A stretch of DNA of 64,000 nt from Cheiracanthium punctorium (GCA_038373885.1 JAWZYV010012241.1:604935-668934), one strand, 5' to 3'. Shown: positions 43,957 to 54,429, numbered from the stretch's first letter. Notes: generated from the letters alone by a model not told the origin. Made by a program: numbers and translations.

Positions 43957-44839
43957 CATAGGCGCAGAGTTATATTGGCCCGTGGGGCTCGAGCCCCCCC
44001 CAATAAATTGTGAATAGGGGCTGAGCCCTCCCAATAATTTACCACTCAATACAGAAAACTAATTTATACTAACATAAAAAGAAAGTATTTCACGTCATTT
44101 ACAAACGTTTAAAAAAACCTTTACTTGTATTTTTAAAAATTTTCTTCTTTTGATTTCAATCGTGATTTAGTATTCATTGTGACGCCACGTAACACACAAT
44201 GTTACAATAAGCTGCCCTCGCCAGGCTCTGGTTCATTAAAATCAGATTATGCAATGTAAAGTATGAAATGAAGAAAGTTCAGATGTGTCTAAAATGCACT
44301 ATCTCATCGAAAATGTTTTTTTCCCCCTCCTTTGGATTTTTTTTTAAACTTATAACATGGTAGGAAGATACTAACATGGATACTTACCTTACACAGGTGT
44401 AGAATTCTATGGATCCATAGAGCTCGAGCGCCTCCAATAATTTACACTTAAGTCATAGCTGCCAACTACTACGGAATATAATTAACCACTTTTTGTAAAC
44501 AGTATATATTTTAAGCGAAAAATCATGTACAAAAAATAGTTTAATTATATTCTGTAGTACGTCTGGCAGCTGCTGAGTAAGTAACATTACGTGAATCCGT
44601 GACGTCACACTGAAATTTAATCATGGAAGGGGGAGGGGGAGTTACGATTCTGCAACTCACTATATGTATACAGGTGTATGATAACGGAGTGAATGGAATG
44701 AATACTTTTGTATGGCAAAAAACTCCTCATTGGCAGTTATGACCCCCTAACACCACCGCCTTGGCTACGCCACTGACTTGCAATTTATGTGGTTGTGTGG
44801 CCCGCCCCACCCAATAATTTTGAAAACTTTACGCTTATG
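43957..44839. mobile_element. Composite hAT-like element, copy 2
   Basis: The left end CATAGGCGCAGAGTT and right end AACTTTACGCTTATG are flanked by an exact 8-bp duplication, GTTGACGT, at 43949-43956 and 44840-44847. It is collinear with 31782-32721 throughout. It includes the shortened fold-back (44453-44576) and the nested family A MITE (44597-44775), whose own ends have drifted. Confidence 0.92.
44597..44775. mobile_element. hAT MITE family A, diverged nested copy
   Basis: It occupies the same site as 32487-32658 in the sister composite element. The left flank ACGTGAAT is kept and the right flank has changed to ACTTGCAAT. Ends CCGTGACGTC and TTGGCTACGCCACTG remain recognisable. Confidence 0.8.
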
Positions 44840-44875
44840 GTTGACGTTGACTCTACTCCTTCAAACTTAAGCCGA

Positions 44876-45066
44876 TTAGCGGTCGAGTGGGGATAATACA
44901 CTGAACAATCGTAGATGGCTAAAGTTTGAAGGTCCAGGGTTTTGGCTTACTGCGCGGCTGTCGATCTAACTATCTGGATTTTCGCGTGGTTCTCTCCAGA
45001 TGTAACGTGAATATGTGTAAGAACCTCTCAAAAGTCCTCTGTCCAAGGCATCCCCCTCTCTTACGC
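44876..45066 (+). repeat. tRNA-derived SINE copy
   Basis: GCGGTCGAGTGGGGA (A-box region), GTAGATGGCTAAAGTTTGAA, GGTCCAGGGTTTTGG (B-box region), CTGTCGATCTAACTATCTGG and CAGATGTAACGTGAATATG are collinear with the 40528 and 49803 copies. Confidence 0.75.
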
Positions 45067-45084
45067 TGATAGCCTTAACTACTT

Positions 45085-45240
45085 TCCAAGTTCTGGCTTA
45101 CCACACGGCTCTCGATCTAACGGTCTGGATTTTTCGGTGGTTTTCGCCTGATGTAACGTGAATATGCGTCAGAACTTCTCAAAAGCACTCGGCCCAAGGC
45201 ATCCCCCCCCGGCAGGGTAGATAGCCCTCGTAATAGTTTG
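45085..45240 (+). repeat. tRNA-derived SINE, head-truncated copy
   Basis: It begins within the B-box region (TTCTGGCTTACC) and continues TCGATCTAACGGTCTGGATT, GATGTAACGTGAATATGCG and CCCAAGGCATCC. It follows the preceding SINE in tandem, suggesting local duplication or insertion into a SINE tail. Confidence 0.7.
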
Positions 45241-45353
45241 CCTTAACCACGTATCAAGCCAACCATAGAAACTATAAACTTTTCTGTAAATTTAATTTCT
45301 TTCCCTTCGTTTACGATTTTTAGCTCAAGTGTTTCTTGAAACAGTGTCTAAAT

Positions 45354-45482
45354 TATGGATGGACGCGAGACGCAAAACAACCCTCCCCCGTCTCGCAAAA
45401 CAGCCGAAAAGCTTTGTCTCGTCTTGCAAAAAATCTCTGAATCTGTATCGCCGCGCAATAAACAGTCTCGCAACCATCCCTA
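45354..45482. mobile_element. hAT MITE family B, shortened copy
   Basis: The ends are TATGGATGGACGCGAGACG and GCAACCATCCCTA. Flanks GTCTAAAT (45346-45353) and GTCTGAAT (45483-45490) match at 7 of 8. Internal GTCTCG motifs are arranged as in family B but in the opposite orientation and with losses. Confidence 0.87.
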
Positions 45483-45732
45483 GTCTGAATTCGTCCAGTT
45501 GGACAGAAAAAAAAAAAAAAAATCTTACGATATCTCATTTATATGTATTCCACTTAGCTTTTTTAATTAACGCAGATCAAGTGATCTTTGCAAAAGAAGT
45601 AATAATAATACATATGATATTTGGAAAGTTTATAATGAATCATATTCTCGTAATACAGTTAATATTTTGGAAAAAGTATTAAGGAATAAAAAGCTTTTTA
45701 CAGCATTTCAGTATGTAAGATGAGGTGTTTAG

Positions 45733-45948
45733 CATGGGCGCCGGCAGCATAGGGCAAGGGGGGCCATGCCCCCCCTGGATTTTTGTATGCAGTGTTTTCC
45801 CTTGCTTTTTTGCTCTTTCCAACATGGTAATCATACGTTAAAATAGTCTTTGCCTCCCTTGAGTAGTCTTTGCCCCCCCTGGAGTAGTCTTTGCCCCTCC
45901 CGGAGTAGTCTTTGCCCCCCCCTGGAAAAAATTCTTCCTGCGCCCATT
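45733..45948. mobile_element. hAT MITE family C, copy 2
   Basis: The left end is CATGGGCGCCGGCAG and the right end is TTCCTGCGCCCATT. GTGTTTAG lies on both sides (45725-45732 and 45949-45956). It has an extra GGAGTAGTCTTTGCCCC repeat compared with 12997-13193. Confidence 0.88.
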
Positions 45949-46039
45949 GTGTTTAGGGACTTTGGTCATCCCCCTATTCTAAATAGAAACTAAGGGGCCC
46001 AATTAATTTAAATTTGGTAGAATATCCACCTTTTGTATG

Positions 46040-46335
46040 CGTGCCTCGAAATAGTATACGGTATGAAATTTAATGGTATGTACTTATAAAAATTTAAAAA
46101 TATTTTTAAATTTCATATAATTTTGAAAATTTTATATTAATTTTAAAAATTATACTTTTTTTTGTAAATTCTATAGTTTAATGAGTTATAAAGATAATTT
46201 ACTACTTTAAAGAAGAATAAAAATTTGTAATGTAATCGACATTTTTTACCAAATAGTTACGGTAAAATTGACTACCAACCCAATTTTAGAGTAAGAATGG
46301 ACCTCCGCCCCATGTAAAAGCTCTCTATCTACGCC
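46040..46335 (-). repeat. Dispersed repeat L, copy b
   Basis: This is the reverse match of 30400-30690: GTATACGGTATGAAATTTAA, TAAAAATATTTTTAAATTTC, TTTTTTACCAAATAGTTACG and AGAGTAAGAATGGACC. The limits are uncertain. Confidence 0.6.
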
Positions 46336-46935
46336 AGTGATCATAATAGACACGAAATTACTAGACGAGAACAGATATCATCATTACACCCTGCCACGAC
46401 CTATGATTTGAACATCAGACCCATCCGCAGACCGTCTCTCTGTAATGTGGGGAGGAGGGAAAAAGAGGGGGGGGGGTGCGGGGACTACTACGCCCCAGCA
46501 CAGCGGTATAGTAGTCTGGTTTCGCATGGCACGCATGTGTTGTTATTATGCTGATCCAGATTTTTGGCGGAATGGACCGAGTCAGCTATTTTTCCCGAAT
46601 TTTTCCCTTTCCCCCCCCCCCCTCGCTGCTGCTTGCTGCCATCCGGTTGTTTTTCCGCTTACATCACCCATTCACGTTGTGTGTGTGTGTGTGACTCACT
46701 CACTCATCCTCACCAATGAGGAAATGCACACCCTTTTTCGTGAGAAATCCATTCCCTGTAAGAAGGAAAAGACCAGGAAGGGGATCATTGCTTTTGATTT
46801 GGATAATCCACCCTTTGCCCAATGGTGGGTCGGTCTGCAGACACTTTTATTTACCACACATCCGATTTATTCAAGATCAGACGATGTCGCGCGGTGATTT
46901 GATATAGACTCCAAGGATGTTTCGGCCTTGCTTCC
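46336..46935. other. Unassigned stretch with 150-codon frame
   Basis: The plus-strand frame 46445-46897 begins in a G-run, crosses a (GT)n microsatellite at 46678-46691 and a C-run at 46609-46622, and matches no family I know. I treat it as a chance frame. Confidence 0.45.
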
Positions 46936-46939
46936 AAGG

Positions 46940-47460
46940 ACCGATCTACACACTTGGGGGCCCAGGGCACAGATACCTTTGGGGACCCCTGCACAAAAAT
47001 ATTTCGCAGAATATTACTTAATTAAATTAAGTTAAAACCAATTATCATTCCTAAGTTAACCATATGCAAATATTTACAAATCAGTAAAATGTCACGACAA
47101 ATACTACTTTACTGAATTTTTCAGTTTTGAATTGTTGACAAATACCACTTTTACGAATTTTTCAGTTTTGAAATGTTTTTTATGGGTATTTACAGTCGTC
47201 ACACACCTTAGAAACGATAAGAGGAGGAGCATGCTGAAGTGTCCTATCGAATTTGCGAATATCGAATTTATCGAATTAATCGAATGGATAATTTTTAACA
47301 TTACAAGTGACATTAAATAAAAAATTTTGAATATTTGTGATGAGATGAAGTAAGTAATCAGAAATTTTACTCGAGACATAATTTTAGTAGTTATTATGAT
47401 TACATAAAAGAAAGTTTTGGGGGCTCCTAAAAATCAGGGGCCCAGGGCACGTGCCCCGAA
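46940..47460. repeat. Repeat with GGGCCCAGGGCAC at both sides
   Basis: GGGGGCCCAGGGCACAGA lies at 46956 and GGGGCCCAGGGCACGTGCCC at 47438. GAATTTTTCAGTTTTGAA is duplicated directly (47113, 47154). The theme recalls family M. The ends are in direct, not inverted, orientation, so the type is unresolved. Confidence 0.5.
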
Positions 47461-47463
47461 TGA

Positions 47464-48400
47464 CTTACGATTAAGATCATGACCAAGACGAACACTTACG
47501 ATTAAGATCATGACCAAGCATTGAAATAAATTTCAATCGATAAATAATTCAGCAAAAATTCTTAAGTTTTTTTTTCAATTTGAGCTCGATCGAATTGTAC
47601 CGTTTAAACGCTAGCGTACTTTCAAGAATTTCCCCCCATAGGCCATAATGTAAAAGAAATTTTTGTCGTAGCCCTCTGGAAAAACATTATACACACCAAA
47701 ATCAATACCGGTCTTGCGACGGTGGTTTATAACATATATACCCAATTTGAGCTCGATCGAATGCACCGTTTAGGAGCTATCGTGTTCACTCCCATACGCA
47801 TACATACATCTCCTAAAAAATAGCATAAATGAATTCAGAACACCTCAAAACGTGTCAATACCCCAAAATCTCGAAGTCGAATTTTTTCATGATTACCAGT
47901 GGCGCACACAAGGGGGGAGTCCAGTGGGTCCGGAACCCCCCCCCCCATCGGCTTTGATTTTTTTTTTCGATTGATTATTATCCATATATCAATAGTAAAT
48001 AAAACAAAATTTAAAAAAAGGTAGCAATAGTTTCAGTCCTAATAAATGAAAAAAGAATTTTTTTTCTCGTTTTCCTCAACTTTCAAAAACGAACTGAAAG
48101 CGAACATAAAACACCTTGTTTTCAAAACAGAACAACTATTACTTTCCTTCCCATTGTACTGTGTAGTGTATTCTTGGGGAACTGGATGGGACGAGTTTGG
48201 ATGAATTCCATCTAATGAAAACGAGCTCTTTCATCACTGATTTTTGACAATCTGGAACATCCCTAAAAGTTGGACCCCCCCCCCACCGTAAAAGTTTGGA
48301 CCCCCCCCCACCGTAAAAGTTGGACCCCCCCATCCAAAAATCCTGTGTGCGCGCCTGATGATTACAATACTTTCCTTACATGGTACATGTTCGGAAAGTA
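47464..48400 (-). mobile_element. HINE/Helentron-like element, copy H4, interrupted
   Basis: The minus-strand start ACTTTCCGAACATGTACCAT lies at 48377-48396. The tandem unit with CCGTCGCAAGACCGG lies at 47711-47726. The ACTTACGATTAAGATCATGA end segment is duplicated at 47463 and 47492. The terminal stem-loop end is missing. A hAT element (47897-48357) splits it between CATGATTAC and AATACTTTCC. Confidence 0.75.
47897..48357. mobile_element. hAT-type element nested in HINE-like copy H4
   Basis: The left end is CAGTGGCGCACACA and the right end is TGTGTGCGCGCCTG. An exact 8-bp duplication ATGATTAC lies at 47889-47896 and 48358-48365. Removing the element and one ATGATTAC restores the HINE-like sequence seen at 25520-25540. 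The right part has about 24-bp tandem CCCCCACCGTAAAAGTTGGA units (48274-48330). It is non-coding. Confidence 0.95.
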
Positions 48401-48799
48401 ATAAAAAGAGGAAAATCTGTTGTAGTGAAGCGTCTTACTAAAACTTTAAATTGCAAAGTTTTGTGTCACCAAAAGCAGGAGTAGCGTACGTTTGTAGTGT
48501 ACACGCTTGCTCTCGTTTCCGTCTCGCAGCGTAATCTCGGTGCACGATAAGGTGTGCAAACAAGACAAAGTTCTTTTGTGTCACGCAGATAAAACCCAAA
48601 GAAAAGAGAAAAACCGATCTGGAAAGTCAAGGGAAAACGTATTTCAATGTCGGAAGAACACAAAAACACGTAACGTAGCAAATGAGCAGCACTCCCTTTA
48701 AACGTTATACACGATCTGTTTAAAGTGAAGAAATATTATGTTCTCCTGGGACCAGAGCATTTCGCTTTTAAATTGTATCTGGGATCAGTTTTCGGCATT

Positions 48800-48975
48800 C
48801 GGAGGCGTAGCCAGAAATTTTTCTCTGGGGGGGGGGGGTTACGACTACTACAACTCATATATATGTATACGTGTGTGTGATAATGTAGTGAAGAACATAC
48901 ATTTTGTACGGCAAAATTTCTCATGGGGGGGGGTTATGATCCCCTAACCCCCCACCCCCCCTGGCTACGTCGCTG
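48800..48975. mobile_element. hAT MITE family A
   Basis: The ends are CGGAGGCGTAGCCAG and CTGGCTACGTCGCTG, each with small changes from consensus. Flanks TCGGCATT (48792-48799) and TCGGCATC (48976-48983) match at 7 of 8. Confidence 0.88.
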
Positions 48976-48983
48976 TCGGCATC

Positions 48984-49800
48984 AGTCATGATATTGCAAA
49001 ACATAAAAAAAAGATAGTGTCCAAGACATAAACTCATAAAATTTTTATTTGTTTTTATAACGGTTATTCATTAGAAACCGGTTAATAACATCTCACGAGA
49101 TTGAACAAATCGTACACCCTCCAAAAAAAGTATTCGAGCAAGAGAGAAATTTCCTACGTTCTTTTCGTATATTAAAATTTATTTATCATAGAATATGAAT
49201 TAGGCTATGTATAAATATGAATTTCCATATTTCTGTCATGTTGTGCGTTTTTCAAAAACTCAATTATTATTCGCAAATCTAAAATAGGAAATTTCTCTTT
49301 TGCTCGAATACTTTTTTTGGAGGGTGTACATTAGTGCATTGTCCCAGGGCCTAATGACTGAATGAAGATTTTCTTGCCCGGGGCACTTTTTTAATTTTGT
49401 GCCCCTATATATAGCTTTATACTCGATTTTTCGGCCTATATTTCCATGTGTGCCATAGGGCAGGAGTCCCAAAGTTCCGGTGCGAGATTCAGGGTACAAC
49501 TTGATAGTTAGCAGTACTCGTGCAAAGCCAAGGAGATGCAATGGTATAGGTCGGTCCCCCGGTTGCGTGCACAGCACCTGTTCTGTGAAACTCTCGCGTT
49601 CACGTTACTTTTTTGCCCATTAACTATAAATGATGCGTGGTCAACAATTACCTTTTGTTAGCTGTTGGGGCGCCACAAAGGGCCACTGCAAATATGAATT
49701 TAGGTATAGTAGTCGTTTCCATTTCTAACCTATTCAGGCATTTTCAGTGTGGCTGTTAATTAATGGTGGTCGCTTTGTAGCATCCAGTCTTATTTGCAAC
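48984..49800. other. Unassigned; includes repeat N and a distant inverted repeat
   Basis: ACACCCTCCAAAAAAAGTAT..TCGAGCAAGAGAGAAATTTC (49113-49154) is inverted at 49288-49327, giving arms of about 40 bp around a 130-bp spacer. The 49395-49455 block resembles 33590-33642. No gene was recognised. Confidence 0.5.
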
Positions 49801-49802
49801 AG

Positions 49803-50000
49803 GCCTCACCATGGCCGAGTGGACAAGACACTGAACATGGTAGATGGCTGAAGTGTGAAGGTCCCGATTTCGGGCCTATTGCTCGCCCGTCGATCTAACA
49901 GTCTGGAGTTGGGAGCGGTTGTCTCCAGATGTAACGTGAATATGCATTAGAACCCCTTACAAAGTCCTACGCCCAAGGCATATCCCTTTGGGCAGATGCC
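49803..50000 (+). repeat. tRNA-derived SINE copy
   Basis: A box TGGCCGAGTGG (49812-49822), then ATGGTAGATGGCTGAAGTGT, a B-box region GATTTCGGGCC, GTCGATCTAACAGTCTGGAG, CAGATGTAACGTGAATATGC and CCCAAGGCAT. It is collinear with the 40528 copy. Confidence 0.8.
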
Positions 50001-50698
50001 TCTCGTGCTGCCACAACACAGACACCCTCTAATTTGCTACAATTTAGAGCGCGGACAAAGCAGAAATCATGAAAACTTCGATGGAAATTTCTGGGTGGAA
50101 AAAAGTTGGTAAAAACTTTTCATTTTATTGCCAGTGTCAGGCGATTGGGTATATCCAAATTATTTTGATTTCCTTTCTAGAAATACTCCACTACCCAGAT
50201 TCTCTACACTTACCCTACATAGAAATCACCATTACCCAAATTCCCTAGCAATGTAAAGGAAACTATAGAATTCCCCCACTACCTAAAAACTGTTTACGCG
50301 GAATAACTACAAATAAATTACTAGGCAACGTTTTCCACGCTTACCTACTTCATGAAAAATGGAGTCTAAGTGATACACGTAACTTGGAAAAAAAAAATAA
50401 TAATAAAAAGGGGGGAAAAAGAAAATTCTGTTTTAAAATAGCTGCTAGAGTGAAAAATAGACGCGACTGTTGTGGTGCTAAAACATAAGCACGAATTTTG
50501 AACATCATTTTTTGGGAAAAGAAGTAAGAAAAGAACAGACTCATATCTAAATAATAAAGTAAATAAATAGCTTGAAATAACAGAACAATATATAAATAGA
50601 AACGCTTGCGTAGTTAGGTTAGGTCCATCGCATAGGATAATTTGCAAAGGAGTTCGGATCCTGGTACTTCTTTTAACAGAATGAATTTTTCATATTAG
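50001..50698. other. Unassigned stretch
   Basis: AT-rich with A-tracts at 50387-50420. No gene or transposon terminus was recognised. Confidence 0.45.
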
Positions 50699-51106
50699 GC
50701 AAAACCCAGCGGAGTTCTGAGCTTCGGTGTCCACTAGTACATCCATTCGAAAATTTCCCGCTTATTGTTAACATATGCTCATTTCACTTTACTGTTCTGT
50801 GAAATAATGAAAATATGTCCAATACTATCAGAACACTATAGAACAAGGGCGTAGCCAGGATTTTCATTAGGGGGGGGGCAGGACATGGAGTCTAACCGGA
50901 GAATGTCATAATCAGACCCTATGACTAGCTCATTTTAGGGGGGCAGCTGCCCCACCCTGTCCCTCGCTGGCTACGCCCATGCTATAGAATACTACCTTCA
51001 GGAACGGTCTATCTGTACTATTAAACGGGAAATTATCATTATTTTAATAGAATGTACTACCGAATACCGTACTGTCGCGGGTTACAGTACGCCACTGAGT
51101 ATGAAC
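50699..51106 (+). repeat. Dispersed repeat R1, copy b, interrupted
   Basis: It is collinear with 1173-1465 from CAAAACCCAGC to ACGCCACTGAGTATGAAC. A hAT MITE (50844-50981) splits it. Confidence 0.65.
50844..50981. mobile_element. hAT MITE related to family A
   Basis: The ends are CAAGGGCGTAGCCAGG and GCTGGCTACGCCCATG. An exact duplication CTATAGAA lies at 50836-50843 and 50982-50989. The interior differs from typical family A, so it is a separate subfamily sharing the same termini. Confidence 0.92.
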
Positions 51107-52011
51107 TTGAGTTCTACAGAATATTAGGGCTCCGGCACTTTTTTTTTTGCTAGAAATTAAGCCCTAGTTAGGTCTTACTGCAAAATTACGGAGTAAAACA
51201 TGCGTAATAGAAAATGATTGAGAATGCATTTTATTTCGATAATTCGGTTGATCAGTAATAAATGTTTCAATACATTTCAGTAAAGACAAGAAAAATCATG
51301 GTCAAAATCGAAAAATCATTCAGTCAAGACTAGAAAAAAGCTTTCAATATATTTCGGTCAAGAAAAATTAATATCTCCCCTTTCCCCCTCCAGGTAACGA
51401 AAATTGTTAAATGCCTTTAGTGTCCAGGCCCGATATTCATGCCATGAATATGCGCATAGCTCATGAAATGGACGCCCTATTTACTCGCTCAGCACACACG
51501 CATAACTCAACAAAAATTTTCTCTCTCCGCAAGCCGACAAAACAATAGCGTTCGATTACCATAAATAGGTGCCTGGGAAAAACGGACGTTGGAGAAAAGA
51601 GCTACCACTGTTTTAAGGCCGCCTTTTGTTGTTCGTTTTTTTTTTTTTTTTTTTTTTTTTTTTTCCCTCATTAAGAAATTCGACTCTTTTAACGAGTTGA
51701 GTCGAGGTTTGGATTCGAACACGTCGCTTATGTTCGATGATTTTATTGCGAACAAAGTCAATGGCCCGATGTCTTTCCATCATTCATTCTGTTAACAGTA
51801 TAGGCACTGATTGCACAACCTATTTGGATTAGTAATTAAATTTTAACAATAAGGCTTCATTTTACAGATGTTTTTAAATGTTCTTTTTTTTTTTTTTTTT
51901 TGTAAATATTCATCTCCAAGGTAATAGTAAAAAAATAAAATAAAAAAAAAAAGTATAGGTTGCTTTGCTAACACATCATGCAAAATATTTGAGGTTTTGA
52001 AAGTGTTAAAT

Positions 52012-52045
<34 letters not shown>

Positions 52046-52182
52046 GCCAGTGTTTTTGGACACGACCTGCATAATATTTATGTAAACCGTGTAGTCATGT
52101 TTGCTGTGATATTATGAAATCGCTTTCGAGCCAGGTATATAAGAACTTTTATACTTAGCCAGGTATCGATACAAGCGATATT
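51107..52182. other. Unassigned stretch with long poly(T) runs
   Basis: Poly(T) runs lie at about 51638-51664, 51885-51901 and 52013-52043. A duplicated motif ATCATTCAGTCAAGACTAGAAAA / ATTTCAGTAAAGACAAGAAAA occurs at 51276-51370. No gene was seen. Confidence 0.5.
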
Positions 52183-52505
52183 TGGGCCCGTTTTACGGCA
52201 CCATTCACAAAATTTAATAGATTAAAACGGCCCCTTCACATAATTATAATCCATTAAAACGGCCCCTTCACAAAAATACAATCGATTAAAACGGCCCCTT
52301 CACAAAAATACAATCGATTAAAACAATCCTTCTTTGACATTTTACCGTATACTTTAATTTGTTCTGTAAATTATTTTATGAAAAAAAAAGTGACTTTTAC
52401 AAAAATTGGTATGAAAATTCACAAGAAAAAAATGTTGAAATTCACAAAAATAAACAGTTTTCAGAAAAATGGGACCCGGGGAAAAAATTCCTGGATTGAC
52501 CCCTG
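52183..52505 (-). repeat. Dispersed repeat F, copy b, with tandem array
   Basis: This is the reverse match of 11555-11781. It contains about four units of 32 bp (52205-52331), each TTCACAAAAATACAATCGAT then TAAAACGGCCCC, where the other copy has one. Confidence 0.75.
52205..52331 (+). repeat. 32-bp tandem repeat, four units
   Basis: Units start near 52205, 52236, 52268 and 52300. The third and fourth are almost identical, while the first two carry changes, pointing to recent local expansion. Confidence 0.85.
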
Positions 52506-52764
52506 TCAGCAGAAACTAAGACACGATTTTTTTAAATTTATATTTGATACGCATTGGAGATGAACTGGCATTTCATTACGGTCTCCTAGTCAGTTTTGTA
52601 AAATATTAATCCACTTGATTCAGGTAAACTTGTATTTGAAAGCAGTAGAGCATTCAAAGCTCTATCAAAATAGTGAGAATTTGCTGACTTCACTAATGTT
52701 TAAATGCTGTCTTCTAAAATTAGCTCAATACACAGTCGAACTCGCTAGATTGAATATCGGTTAA

Positions 52765-53275
52765 CTCTTTAACGCGCAGTGATCCCGCTCTGGGATCACC
52801 CAACTCTGACGTTTTGACTGTTGCTAGCCACGAAGAATCGATTGGATTTCTATAAAAATAGTGGCGGGTGACAGAGCTCCACGAGAATTCTTTACTTTTT
52901 AGCACGTCCTTTCTCGTAAAAAAATGGTCGCGATTCTTTTTAACAGCACTGACATCTGCTGAAATAGGGAAGAACGCGAGAACAGCTGGATAGATGGCCC
53001 CATGCTGAAAAAAGGGCAGCCGTTACCATCGCTCGACTTAACTACCAGCAAGAGGGCGGACGATGGAAACGTTCTTCGCGTGCCACAGATCTAGAGACCC
53101 TTTTTTGACGCAGCTGGCTGTGTGCGAGCACAGCCAGGTGTCGTCAAAAAGGGGTCTCTAGATCTGTGGCACGCGATGTACGTTTCGATCGTCCGCCCTC
53201 TTGCTGGTAGTTAAGTCGAGTGATGGCAACGCCTGCCCTTTTTTCAGCATTGGGAAAGGGTTGCGCCTCAAAGGG
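52765..53275 (+). mobile_element. piggyBac-type palindrome MITE, copy 7 (full palindrome)
   Basis: TTAA lies at 52761-52764 and 53276-53279. The left end is CTCTTTAACGCGCAGTG (CCC changed to CTC) and the right end is GCGCCTCAAAGGG. Both palindrome arms are present around CAGCTGGCTGTGTGCGAGCACAGCCAG near 53110-53136. Confidence 0.9.
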
Positions 53276-53279
53276 TTAA

Positions 53280-54425
53280 AGGAATAATGTGATCTCGGAT
53301 AGTGAAATATCCTGTTTATTAGAATACATTTTCTTGACAAATCGGCTATTCTATTAAGCGCGTTTACTGGCGCCGCCGACTTGTGAAAAATATTGAGCGG
53401 GTCAAGTCAATTTCTTTTTAAATGGATATTTTTACAATTACAGATGATAGATGACCAATGAAGTTCAGAATCATTTAGAATTAAATGCTTAAAAATGGAT
53501 GTGTTTAACTTCTTTCGTTTAAATTCGTAGAAGTTGTTCTGTTATGCACTCCTTTAAAGCTGCCAACTTGACTAAAATGCTGAAACTGGGGGACATTCTT
53601 AAAATGACCATTAGAGTCCAGCAATTATGGATTTTATAAACTCTTTGGTATGATAAAAGCCATTTAGACTAAAGTCGCATGCGGTTTTGTTCGGCCAGAA
53701 ATTGTTTCACCCCAATATCATTAATAAGTATACTATAGCTTTTGTAATTTTAGGATGAAATTTTTATGAGTGTTCAGTCCCCTTTGAAAGAGTATTGGAG
53801 GGGCTGAAGCCCCCTCAATCCCTATGGATTCGGCGCCTATTCGCGGGTTCGGTTAACGATCCATTAACGAATACATGAACTCCAAACATAATCACTTATT
53901 TGCCGATATTAGTTCAGCAACAAACGCTTAAAAGGTTCTTATTTGCATTGCACGACAACGAATCAAAACCGCATGATAACAGGGGAGAGTGAATCGCTTG
54001 CTATTTAAAAAATGTAGGCTGAGGAAGTTTTATCACAATACCTTTGTTTCCAGCCTTTCTCTCTTTTTTATTTTCTCTTAACGATATACAAACTTAGAAC
54101 TACTTCAACACAGATCTACCTCCACAAATACGCCCACCTAAAATTCAAGGAAACGCCAAACCTCTTCGGTTTTTATACTAATTTAGGTTGAGTTCAATTA
54201 AAGGTGGATATAGTATGTATGCTATAGGAAAGAGTTCACCTCTTTATAATGATAAAAATTGAATGTATGGACTAAGTTTTATGTTTATCTAACAGAATAA
54301 TAATATAAAACACTATTCAGTTGGGGGTGAAAAAGGGCTAATAAATTATTATTACTGCTTTATTTATTTATATGTATTGTGCTGTGAGATTAAAGGCCAA
54401 TTATATACGCGTGAGATCTAGGCCG
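53280..54425. other. Unassigned stretch
   Basis: No gene recognised. GGAGGGGCTGAAGCCCCCTCAATCC at about 53798 resembles the inner part of family F, but no ends were found. Confidence 0.45.
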
Positions 54426-54429
54426 AGGG

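Noticed and set aside
46445..46897. 150-codon open frame on the plus strand
   Set aside because: It starts in a G-run and passes through C-run and (GT)n microsatellites. No family signature or support from neighbours.
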